From Eucommia ulmoides (Eukaryota; Streptophyta; Magnoliopsida; Garryales; Eucommiaceae): DNA of 64,000 bases. The first letter of the stretch is position 1. Every line of letters starts with the position of its first letter. The notes under the pieces are model-generated. The model ran no database searches and was not told where the DNA came from. It worked only from the letters and a program-made list of their open reading frames with translations. Position numbers and translations under genes: made by a program. Positions 12,421 through 22,588 of this stretch are shown here, one piece after another. The DNA is taken from positions 23,947,901 through 24,011,900 of the forward strand of contig CM028326.1 of the NCBI GenBank assembly GCA_016647705.1, written 5' to 3'.

Positions 12421-14246
12421 ATATCATTAGAAAGATGATTTTTTCTACATTAATTTGGTGTATATATTTTTATTTTTTCAACAGGGATTTGGTTCATAGC
12501 AGCTAGGTTTTCAAACGGTGGAGATATATTTTTGAAAATTGTGCACTTCTCATAAATGAAATGATTACACAGCTCGGATAACATGTAAATACAATATCAT
12601 TTGGAAAGCAAATGTTAGAGACTATTTTGTAAGAATTAAAAAATTTATTGTTCTAGGTGAAAGGTTCATTTTATGAGTTGTACATCAAACTATATAATAA
12701 AATTCCCTTATAAAAATCCAAAAATAAATAAATTAATAACCATAATTGACAATTGAATAAGATTCAGCAACATTATAGTCATAATTATAATATTCTTCTG
12801 CGAGAAAAACATTAAAAATAGAGTGCAACTAAATATTTATATTTTTGGAGTGTCAGTTAGGCTAAAAATAATTTTAAAATTATTTTTTTCCATTAATTTT
12901 TAATTAAAAGAGTTATTAGATAATATTTCTGTGTCCAGTTAAATTCTAATTATATTTTGTGATAGAAAAAGTAATAGTATTTTTTTTTTTTTTTTGACAA
13001 TTATTTAATGGGACAGTTATCAAGAAATCTTCATATGAGGACAAAACTATCAAATACATTTTTTTTTAAAAAATATGTTACAAAATAGTCATTTTGTATT
13101 TTTGTGACGATTTTACCCCTCTTGTTATATTCAACACGAGGGTCGTGTTATATTCAACATAATCTCAGATCGTGTTACATTCAACACAATTTCAAATCGT
13201 GTTACATTCTAATTTTTTCATTCAAAATTGATAATTTATCTATCCTACATTCATATTGATATTCAATACAATCTCGTATTATAGTCAACACGATCTCATA
13301 TTGAATATAACACGAGATCGTATTATATTTAACTTTCACTGTCGTATTTAACACGAGATCATATTACATTCCAATTTTTTCATTTAAAATTAATAACTCT
13401 TTTATCCTACATTTATATGTTTGATATTCAACACGATTTCATATAAAATATAACATGAGATCGTGTTATATTTCAATTTTTTCATCTAAATTGATAATTC
13501 TCTTTCTACATTTATATGCTTGATTTTTTTTTTTTTTTCCAATACAAATCAAATTTCATTCAAATCAATCCAACCATATCAATACATACCCTAAAAAACT
13601 GATTTGAATCACTGTAAGAAATCCTAAATCAATTGGTTGAATATCCAACTAAATCAAATGAACCCTAAATCATCGTAAGAATCACAGTAACCAATTCGAA
13701 TCACTAAGTCTCAATTATGTACAAGCAAATCAAACATAGAGATATGGAGAGAGAAACATAAACAATTCGACACCTCAATTCAAACCGACGATAAACACCG
13801 CCACCGGGAACAAATCAAGGAAATCGAAGAGGAAAAAGACAAAGAAGAGAAGCACGAAGAAACGAACCAGAACACGGAGCTTAGCAGAGACGACATATCG
13901 CCGCCACCGCCGTTCGTTACATGTTAAATTAGGGTTTTCCAAATTCAACTATGCGAGACCTTGTTTTCTCAAATCAAATCCTACGATAATCTCAAGGCTG
14001 AGCTTCAAGAAGAAAGGTATGCCCGCCCCTCCCTGGAGAAAAGTCACTTCACCAGATTTGAGAGAGAGAGACACTGAAGGGTAAAACTATCCACTAAAAT
14101 AATTTAGGACTTTTTGGTAGAAGTAGCGAAAAATATAGGGTTATTATGTGAAAAAAAAAATTGTTAAACCATCTTGTAGATTGAGTCTATTATCTAGTTT
14201 ATTTGGTATTTATTCTTTTTTTAATTAACCATAAATTGTAGAAAAT
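12421..14246. other. AT-rich intergenic DNA with a palindromic short repeat block
   Basis: At about 13,120-13,470 a motif of the form TCGTGTTATATTCAACACGA, itself a near-palindrome, recurs at least eight times in both orientations. From 13,740 to 14,060 base composition is more mixed and looks like a 5' untranslated or captured segment, but no frame is recognisable. Confidence 0.45.
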
Positions 14247-14256
14247 ATAATTTCAC
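14247..14256. repeat. Left target-site duplication of the fold-back element
   Basis: ATAATTTCAC, identical to 16,198-16,207. A 9-10 bp duplication is the Mutator-superfamily signature. Confidence 0.85.
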
Positions 14257-16197
14257 GAGTTCTTTACCTAATAAATAAATAAAAAAAAAAAAATATTCTG
14301 ACACCGGGGTTGTTCTAACTTAATTACGGAATACATGTAATTCGGGGTTGGCAGGCCCGGGAACTGAGATCCCGGGTGTGCCAACCCCGGGATCTAAAGG
14401 GATAATTTTTATTTTTATTTTTTAGATTGATGGTCCCGGGGTTGGTAACCCCGAGACCAGCTGCACAAGCAGCTGCTGCTGCTTCAAACGTGCAGCAAGC
14501 AGCAGCTGCACGTGGAGCTGCAGCTCCATAAAAAAAAAAAAAAAAAAAAAAATTAAATTCATTTTGACCCACTAAATTTATAAAATTTTCGACAATTTTG
14601 AGTTGATTAACGGTAATCTATCGATATTTTAAATAAATTTAATTTTTTTGTGCATAAATTAGATTCAAAATACTCCATAATGCTTTTTACAACACTAAAA
14701 ACGGACATGTGGATGAATTTTAAAAAATCGTCAAAGTTGGCCAGATGAGCTATTTCGATAACGGCAGAATTTTTTTCGACAATTTAGAATTAATAAAAGA
14801 TTGCATTATTCATAACAGAAATGAACTAAATTTTTTGTATATAAATTATGTTTATAACACTACATAACAAAACTTAGAACACTAAAAACGGACTAGTGAA
14901 TAATTTTTAAATAATCGTCACAGTTGGTCAGATGAATTGTTTCGATGACGATGCAGTTTTTTTTAAAAACTTAATTAACAAAAATGGTCGTTTATCCGTA
15001 ACAGAAATGAATCTGATTTTTTTGCATACAAACTACGTTCATAACGCTAAATAATAAAATCAAAAACACCAAAAACGGATAATATGTTATCGAGAGAAAA
15101 TAAAATTTACGTAAAATAATAGAAAAAGTTTGGATAGACATAATTTTGCGCTCGGTAGTCCGTTTGGGGCCATTTTTTTTTTCAAGTGTTAGGTGACTAA
15201 ATTTATAATCTTCGTTGAGAGCGTGCATCTTGTCCTATTGGTAAAATTGAAATCTTCAAAATCCAGAGTAATGACTCATATCAGATCCAACTTTAAAAAA
15301 AAAAATCGCTCTCAACGAACTTCCGAGTGCAAAATTATGTTCATCCAAACTTTCAAGTGCAATATAGTGTTTTTGAATTGTGAACACCAAAAACGAATTA
15401 GTAAATAATTTTTAAATAATCGCTCTTATGAACGTAGTTTGTATGAAAAAAATCAGATTCATTTCTATTACGGATAGACGACCATTTTTTGTTAATTAAG
15501 TTTTCAAAAAAAACTGCATCGTTATCGAAACAACTCATCTGACCAACTTTGACGATTATTTAAAAATTATTCACTAATCCGTTTTTAGTGTTCTAAATTT
15601 TGTTATGTAGTGTTATGAACATAATTTATATACAAAAAATTTAGTTAATTTCTGTTATGAATAATGCAATCTTTTATTAATTCTAAATTGTCGAAAAAAA
15701 TTATGTCGTTATCGAAATAGCTCATCTGGCCAACTTTGGCGATTTTTTAAAATTCATCCACATATCCGTTTTTAGTGTTGTAAAAAGCATTATAGAGTGT
15801 TTTGAATCTAATTTATGCACAAAAAAATTAGATTTATTTAAAATATGGATAAATTACCGTTAATCAACTCAAAGTTGCCGAAAAATTTATAAATTTAGTG
15901 GGCCAAAACGATTTTTTGTTTTATTATTATTATTATTTTTTTTTTTTTTGTAGCTGCAGCAACAGCTGCACGTCTGAAGCAGCAGCAGCAGCTGCTTGTG
16001 CAGCTGGTCCCGGGGTTGGTATCAATCTAAAAAAAAAAAAAAAAAATTTATCCCTTTAGATCCCGGGGTTGGCACACCCCGGATCTCAGTTCTCGGGCCT
16101 GCCAACCCCGAATTACATGTATTCCGTAATTAAGTTATAACAACTTCGGTGTCAGAATTTTTTTTTTTTTTTTTTTTATTTATTAGGTAAAGAACTC
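14257..16197. mobile_element. Fold-back Mutator-like element (about 0.9 kb arms)
   Basis: The whole 1,941-bp element is one large inverted repeat. It starts GAGTTCTTTACCTAATAAAT and ends with the reverse complement. The left arm can be followed to about 15,180 and the right arm from about 15,280, with small loops and T/A-run differences; GC-rich patches (CCCGGGATCT, CAGCTGCTGCTGC) appear in both arms. Even the centre pairs: GTTTGGATAGACATAATTTT at about 15,129 matches the reverse of about 15,325-15,353. It has no transposase. The flanking ATAATTTCAC duplication supports insertion as a Mutator-like (MULE) non-autonomous element. An alanine-rich frame at 14,324-14,572 is a by-product of GCA repeats. 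The element ends 278 bp before the CNOT9-like start codon. Confidence 0.85.
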
Positions 16198-16207
16198 ATA
16201 ATTTCAC

Positions 16208-16474
16208 CAAACCTTGGTCAAACATGAGACGTGGGTTTACCTCATTGGCTACCTGCTGCTATGTAACGCTTCTTCGTGACTGCCATTTCTCTGACGCATG
16301 CGGGACACGTGCCACAACCAGATGCGATAGCACGAAGACGCCGTCCGCTCTCCCGTAATTCCAGAAATCCACCTGTTCGACGCCACTATAAGTTGGCTGC
16401 GCGGATTCCAAGCATGGCTTTCTCCCCTACCATTCCACAAACACAGTAGAGAATCTAGATTTGTACTGTACGGA
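16208..16474 (+). promoter_or_regulatory. Promoter and 5' leader of the CNOT9-like gene
   Basis: This 267-bp stretch between the fold-back element's target duplication and the ATG is less AT-rich than its surroundings. A TATA-like CTATAAG at about 16,386-16,392, 80-90 bp before the ATG, would place the transcription start near 16,415-16,425. This is inference from spacing only. Confidence 0.4.
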
Positions 16475-19400
16475 ATGGCGAATCTCGATCCTGGTGCGCC
16501 GTACATGGTCCCCACCGGGGCTGGATCCGCCTCGTTCACCGGCTTTCGCCACCGTCCTCCTCCGGTGAACTGGCATTCCGACTCGGTGGAGAACTTGATA
16601 CAGTTGCTTGATCAAGATCCGTACCGAGAGAACGCTCTCCTTCTCCTCAACAAGGTATAGATAGCATGACATTCGTGGATTTCATTCCTCTGTTTTTCTT
16701 GAAAGGCATTGATGATTCTTTTTTCTCCTTTTCGTTCCGGTTAGAAAAGAGAGAGACATAAAGAATTAGCTCTCGCGTTGTGGAAATCTTTCAATACAGT
16801 GTACATTCTTCTACAGGTATATCTCTATTTGTTTGGGGTGGGGTGTTAAGTGTTAAATGCGCCTTAACTAACAGCGATTCTTTCGGTTTCAGGAAGTGTT
16901 AGCAGTATACAAGTTGCTATCCCCCTCAAAGCTTACCACCAAAGCATCAAATCGAGTTTGCAATGCTCTCGCTTTACTTCAGGTCAATCATTTCTCCTAG
17001 TTTATCTTTCTTTCTTTTTCTTTTTCCTTTTTTATCCACACTAGCTTACACGCATCCGGCCGATCTTAAGGCACACTTCCTCACATCGTGATGCATTCAA
17101 GATTAACTTAAATATTTAATTTTTGAAATACTCAATCGAACACTGGTTGATACCTTTGTCAATCAAATTAACACCTCTTGATTCTCCTTCTTTATTTATG
17201 TGATATTGCCTATCTAGAATTTTGGGTCCTGGTGTAATTTGACTGGCAGACAAAATTCAGATCGATTAGTCAAATGAAACATTTTATTTATTTATTTATT
17301 TATTTTACAAGCTAGTCTAATGAAACATTATGGTGGCATTTGGTTAGTATTTTTGACTTTACTCTTCTACTTTCAATAAACTGAGATGGGATAAGATGAA
17401 AATTTTATTTTCGTTATAAAGTTTGATAACAAATATTGTTCTGAAATTGTTTCTTTTAATTTGTGCGCACAGAAACAAGAAACACGTTTGATTGCAACAT
17501 TCGTTCTTTTTTTTATCTTTAAATATATGGTGGCCTGCGGGTGGCGGTGGCCAGCGAGATGATAGTGGGAATAGTTTTGTGGAAGTAAATAGGAATTAAC
17601 ATTTTTTTTTTCTCAGATTCTTAAAAAATTCAGAAAATAGTCCCAAATTACTCTAAAAAATTTGGGAACAAAAACATGTTTACTAGACATGTTTCTATGC
17701 AATAATCCTAAAATTTTGAGAGTAGGAATAGGAATCAAGGAACGGGACCTATGTTAATGTGTTCTTGTGTGCTTGCCAGTTGTTTTGAAATCTAATTAGC
17801 CCCACTTTTGTGGCTTTATCCCTTGCAGTGCATAGCCGCTCACCCAGACACACGAATGGAATTTGTGAAGGGTATTTCCTTGGTTTTATTATTAATTATT
17901 AATCATGTTTTACTAGACTTCAAGCCAATCTTCAACCCTCTAATGTAGGAGAATTATATGCATAGCATATAATATAGGTCATGAGGAAGGAGGGTATAGT
18001 AGTTCTCCTGCATAGCAATTTAAGATCTAGCAAACCGTTGTACGATCTTCTGTATATTTTATCTCACATCGGAAGTGGACTAGTAGCCAGGTCTTAAATG
18101 TGAAGAAAAACCTCACCTCATGAATTAACTTGAAAGAGACCCAAGACCACTCTAGACTGGTATGAAAGCAGATGCCCAAAAACTAACTCCTGAGCTGAGA
18201 TTTTTCCTCATATTTATAACCTGATGTGGGATAAACCCAACACAAAGAAATTCAAATAGAATTTATGTGAGTTTGATGATTGTGATTTTATCCCTTTTCA
18301 GCTAAGATACCTGTGTATCTGTACCCTTTTCTCAAGACTACAGAAGAAGGGAAGGCCTTTGAGTATTTGAGGCTCACCAGCTTGGGTGTTATTGGAGCCC
18401 TGGTGAAGGTGTCTCCTTTTCGTCATTTCTTTCTTTCTTTGTTTCTAGCCTTGTTTTTAACTGGATGCATCTCTTTGACGCAGGGTGATGATGAAAATGG
18501 ACCAGAAATTATTCATTTTCTTCTTGAAACCGAGCTGTTTCCGTTGTGCCTACGCTGCATGGAAGTGAGCAGTGAGCTGACTAAAACGGTGAGTGCCCGC
18601 ATCATCTTTTCATAGTGCAAACATTTTAATATTTATTTCGGGTTACCTGGGGATTTTGAACAGTAAATTTTCTACTAGGAAGGCACACTAGATAACCATT
18701 AGATTACAAGTCTTACTTGAATTATCACCCTCTTTTACTATTGACTAAAACAAGGAACTCATATGTTATATAGAAAAATAAAATTACATAGTTACCAAGA
18801 AAAAAGCAACATTTTTTTCTCCCTAACTCCTTTTCCCTCTGTACATCTATCTTCTTTTTTTTAAATAATCATGAAATAAAAATTAAAGTAGAGGGTAATT
18901 TTGTGTATATTTCATGTAAGATTTAGATGAAAATTTTAAGCGATTTTTAATGTTTTGACCTCTTCAGCAAGATAGTCTAGAAACTTATCCATGGTTCTTT
19001 TTCGTTATTTTATTAACTTCGTTAGACACGATTAATTTTAAGTCACTTATCTAGTGAACATTTATGATAATAAGACCGTTTGACATTTTCTCTTATTAGC
19101 ACATAATTTACGAAATTTTCGATTATGGTAAGTTTTTGCATAGTGAATATTTACTACTAAAGTGTATAGAAAACTAATGAATATTTACTTATTCAATGAT
19201 AATCAATCTCTAATGTGTACAACAACATCAAAATGTAAAATGCACATAATAAATGTCCATCAATAATGCTAATGGCAGTCATAATTTAACCTTTCATATA
19301 GAATAGTAGGCATGTTTTAATCTTTCGTGTTGAATATTTGTCATTTACTAAACTCATAATGCCAATAGTAGTACGCGTGTCATACTAATTTCTTGATGAA

Positions 19401-22108
19401 TCAAATGCTATAAGTGTCTCCATAGTGAAATTCACTACATATGTAAATACCTAGTATTTGTGAGGTACATTTTTACTTTTAATATTTATTTTTCTAAATA
19501 AGTGAATGTTAACTATTTGTTATGTTTATGTGTTACTTGCACAATGAATGTTAATTAATTAGTATTAAACAACATGTGATAATTGTGTTCATTCATAAAT
19601 AATTGTATTAAACAACATAGGAGCATTCACTATAAAAAATTCTTGAAAAAAAAAAATCAATATAAATATCAAATTGAAGAGGATGAAACAAAAAATTAAA
19701 ATAATATATTTTATAAAAAATAAATTACTTGGAGAATGACAGGTTTTATAAACATGTATGTTGGAGGTTACAATTTAGTGATTTGCAATGACTATTAAGT
19801 GAACGATGGATTAAAAATTAAGGAGAATGGGTGGGAGGTCCTCCATTTAAGTTTTAATTAGTCAAAAGTCTTACATACGGTAAATTTTTTGATTTAGTCT
19901 CATCTGTTTTAAAAAGGAGAAAATCTTGTTTATATGATAACCACGCGCTAGTTACATGTAACTACTTTGTGTATAATATTACTGTATTAGTTACAGGTAA
20001 CTAATTTATTTTTATTTTTTCATTCCATGTTCTAATAATATGTAACTTTTTAATTACATATCAGAATATTGTGACTTTTTACTTACATGTTTCTGATATG
20101 TAACTAAAAAGTTTGATATTTTTTCAGTTACGTCACAAAATATTATACATATATATGTAATTATAACATGTAATTGTAACATGTAATATGTAATTAATAC
20201 TGTACATGTAACTAAAAATAACTAAATATATGTGAAAATTGACAATTATAAAATTATAACTAACATTAGTTACATGTAACATAATTTACTATAAAAACTG
20301 AATGTACTCACTAAAAGACTCCCTACAATTCCTGCAATGCGGGACTAAAACACAAGTGAAATCTAACTTAAATGACAAAATCAAAACTTAATAACACAAA
20401 AAGACTTTTCACTAATTAAACTTAAAAAAATGAACTTTTCACCAATTTTTCCTAAAAATTAATGTACACTTATATATAGTACATACTATATAATAAAATT
20501 CTCGAATTTTAATGGGTGATTCACCAATTTTTTTAGGAAATTAGTTTACAAGATCAAAGTAGAGGGCTAACCCTAAGCAATGTTCTTGAAATTGGAACCA
20601 AATTTGTATCCATGTAGTTCATGTAGTTCTCATAATTGAATCCTTAGAGCAACTCCAACAGCTCGGTTATTCTCTGTTTTATCTCAAATTTTGACAATTT
20701 TGATACCAAAATGAGATTTGATAATTTGGCCATCATTTGTGTCATTTTGATATAGATGCTCTCTATGTGCCATATTTGTTTAATTAGGATTAGATTAACC
20801 TTAAATTATTTTAGGGTTCTAATTTTATTTTAAATTTAAATTACTGTTATAATTTATTTCAAGCTAAACATATCAAACTACATAAAAAAAATTAAAAAAT
20901 ACATAATATTATTTTTAATTTTAATTTTAATAATATATATATATATACAGAAACTAAAGTTAATTCTAAATTAATTTCTATTTTTAATTTTGATATAACA
21001 TTATTTTGAAAAAATGGCACACCGGTTTTGCCAAATCTAACAGCACTCACTTTAAATTAGGTGTGCCATAGTACTATTTATGTGCCGTATTTGATTAATG
21101 GCACACCAAATTTAACCTATTGGAGATGCTCTTACTATTGTGTGAGATCATGGAAATTCAGAAATTCTGAGGTGTTTTTTTTTTTTTTTTAATACTCTTT
21201 ATATGCAGGTGGCGACTTTTATCGTCTCAAAAATTCTGATGCAAGAGGAGGGGCTATATTACTGCTGTGGTATCGCAGAGCGGTTTTACGCAGTAGGGCG
21301 TGTTCTAGGAGGGATGATTGAGACACTTAACGAAAAGCCCTCCCTACTGCTTGTAAGACATATAATCCGTTGTTACCTGAGCCTGTCGGGTGTACGGAGG
21401 TTAGTATAGTAATTTCAATACGATGGAGATATTTCTATGTGAATTAATTTGTCATTGAAAAAGGCTTCTTGATCCTCTGCTTTTCCAGGGTTTGTGATGC
21501 ATTAAGACATTGTTTTCCCCCAAAACTGAGAGATCCTACCTTCATCACAGCCATTCGAGTAAGTCCTTGTTTTGGAATCAATCAAACAAGCCCTTAAAGG
21601 TGTTTATGTTTCTACTTCCAAAACTGGGATGAGATGAGATGAGATGAAATGAGATGAAAATTTTGTTTCCGTTCTGGAGTATTCTGAAAATAGAAACATG
21701 TTTGGTAACGACCATTATCCTAAAATTATTTCTTTCAAATTATGAAAACAGAAACAAGAAACACATCTAATTGCAACATTTGTTTTTTTTTTCCTCTCTA
21801 AATGTATGATGGTCGGCGGGGTGGTGGGAATAATTTTGTGGGACTGAATAGGAATCTAACGTTTTTTTGTTTCAATCAACATTTTAGATTCTTACCAAAC
21901 GGTAAGAATCTAAAATCATTTCAATCTGCTGCAAGTCAAGAGCCTGCAAATTTCCTAGGAGCAACAGCATCTCCATTGGTCGGAAATCCTTATATACTAC
22001 ATGACAACTTGCAGCAATGTATATTTACTGTCGTTTTCTTTGCAGGAAGATGATGCAATTGTGGAAATGTTAAGGCAATTAATCCACAGAGTTGCAAGAG
22101 GACACTGA
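16475..22108 (+). CDS. CNOT9/Rcd1-like subunit of the CCR4-NOT complex, nine exons
   Basis: Exons by GT-AG boundaries and homology: 16475-16654, 16745-16816, 16893-16982, 17829-17871, 18302-18408, 18484-18588, 21209-21399, 21489-21558, 22046-22108; all phases join, giving 306 aa. Family hallmarks are present in order: [13 protein letters not shown] (about 51-63), [20 protein letters not shown] (about 103-122), [25 protein letters not shown] (about 148-164), [27 protein letters not shown] and [14 protein letters not shown]9 proteins are armadillo-repeat subunits that bind CNOT1 in the cytoplasmic deadenylase complex and act in mRNA decay and translational repression. The sequence is clearly more diverged than the usual plant CNOT9 (for example MEFVKAKIP where the common form has MLFLNAHIP) and the N-terminus ([13 protein letters not shown]) is unusual, so it fits the divergent Rcd1-like branch represented, from memory, by Arabidopsis At2g32550. 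No stops or frameshifts; it should be functional. Introns 3, 6 and 8 carry MITEs. Confidence 0.93.
17332..17748 (-). mobile_element. Tourist-like MITE, copy 1 (CNOT9-like intron 3)
   Basis: Starts GGTGGCATTTGGTTAG and follows, in reverse orientation, the copies at 59,489-59,931 and 60,093-60,559. Its far end is shortened to GGGACC. A TAT triplet flanks both sides. No coding capacity. Confidence 0.65.
18589..21208 (+). other. Long intron 6 of the CNOT9-like gene, filled with repeats
   Basis: At 2.6 kb it is by far the longest intron of the gene. About 18,960-19,860 is a dispersed repeat related to 10,870-11,200. From 19,950 to 20,280 the 12-bp palindrome GTTACATGTAAC appears exactly twice (19,951 and 20,269), with many half-forms (ATGTAAC, GTTACAGGTAAC) between. 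20,647-21,131 is a separate MITE. No coding region is seen. Confidence 0.7.
20647..21131. mobile_element. PIF/Harbinger-type MITE (485 bp) in intron 6
   Basis: Left end GAGCAACTCCAACAG and right end, reversed, GAGCATCTCCAATAGG form the terminal inverted repeat; TTA flanks both sides (20,644-20,646 and 21,132-21,134), the usual three-base target duplication of the PIF/Harbinger group. It shares its terminal sequence with the large element at 55,335-58,553, which could have mobilised it. Confidence 0.8.
21599..21925 (-). mobile_element. Tourist-like MITE, copy 2, partial (CNOT9-like intron 8)
   Basis: Sequence from GGTGTTTATGTTTCTACTTC onward parallels copy 1: the GGGATGAGATGAGATG stretch, AGAAACATGTTTGGTAA, GAAACAAGAAACACAT and a GTGGGAATAATTTTGTGG stretch appear in the same order. 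The right end is lost. The small hairpin at 21,881-21,916 lies at its edge. Confidence 0.65.
21881..21916. repeat. Perfect 16-bp-stem hairpin in intron 8
   Basis: ATTTTAGATTCTTACC (21,881-21,896), a four-base loop AAAC, then its exact reverse complement (21,901-21,916). Confidence 0.95.
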
Positions 22109-22588
22109 TCATAGACCTAAAATGCAATTGTGAATGCCCCACTGTGTTACTAACGTCCCTAAAGCGCGCACAACTAAAAGCTAGCATTTAGATCTCCGTC
22201 ATAACTAGTACAGAGATAAGGTTGCCTGCTCACATTACAACATATAGGCATATATAGTTGAGAGAGGAATACGTTTTCCTTGTGGTTTGGCATTTTTGTG
22301 TATAGCAGTAGAACGATGTACCTAAACAGCAGCCTTGTGTTCTTACAATAGTAAAATCAAGTTTAGACTGTCTTTTCGTGTTTTCTAAACTTTTTATATC
22401 ATATGCTGGTAACCCGAATTGGGTTTCACCATCATGAGTTTTAAGTTCTTTAAACTAGACGTCCAAGTGAATACATGACAACAAAAAATCGTAGTAGAGA
22501 ATACCTGTTGGATAAGTAGAATGAATGTTGTACAACAAGAAAAACTCTCCAAGACAACAAACAGCACCTCGATGTTTGTGAAAAGAAA
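22109..22588. other. Shared 3' region of two convergent genes
   Basis: The CNOT9-like stop (22,108) and the stop of the zinc-ribbon gene (22,589 on the minus strand) face each other across 480 bp. It must hold both 3' untranslated regions, which may overlap. I see no separate gene and no textbook AATAAA on the plus strand that decides the polyadenylation site. Confidence 0.6.

Noticed and set aside
14324-14572. Alanine-rich frame on the minus strand
   Set aside because: It comes from GCA/TGC repeats in the arm of the fold-back element; the mirror copy at about 15,950-16,010 is broken.
16249-16672. Antisense frames over CNOT9-like exon 1
   Set aside because: The sense exon has proper splice sites and family homology; the antisense frames have neither.
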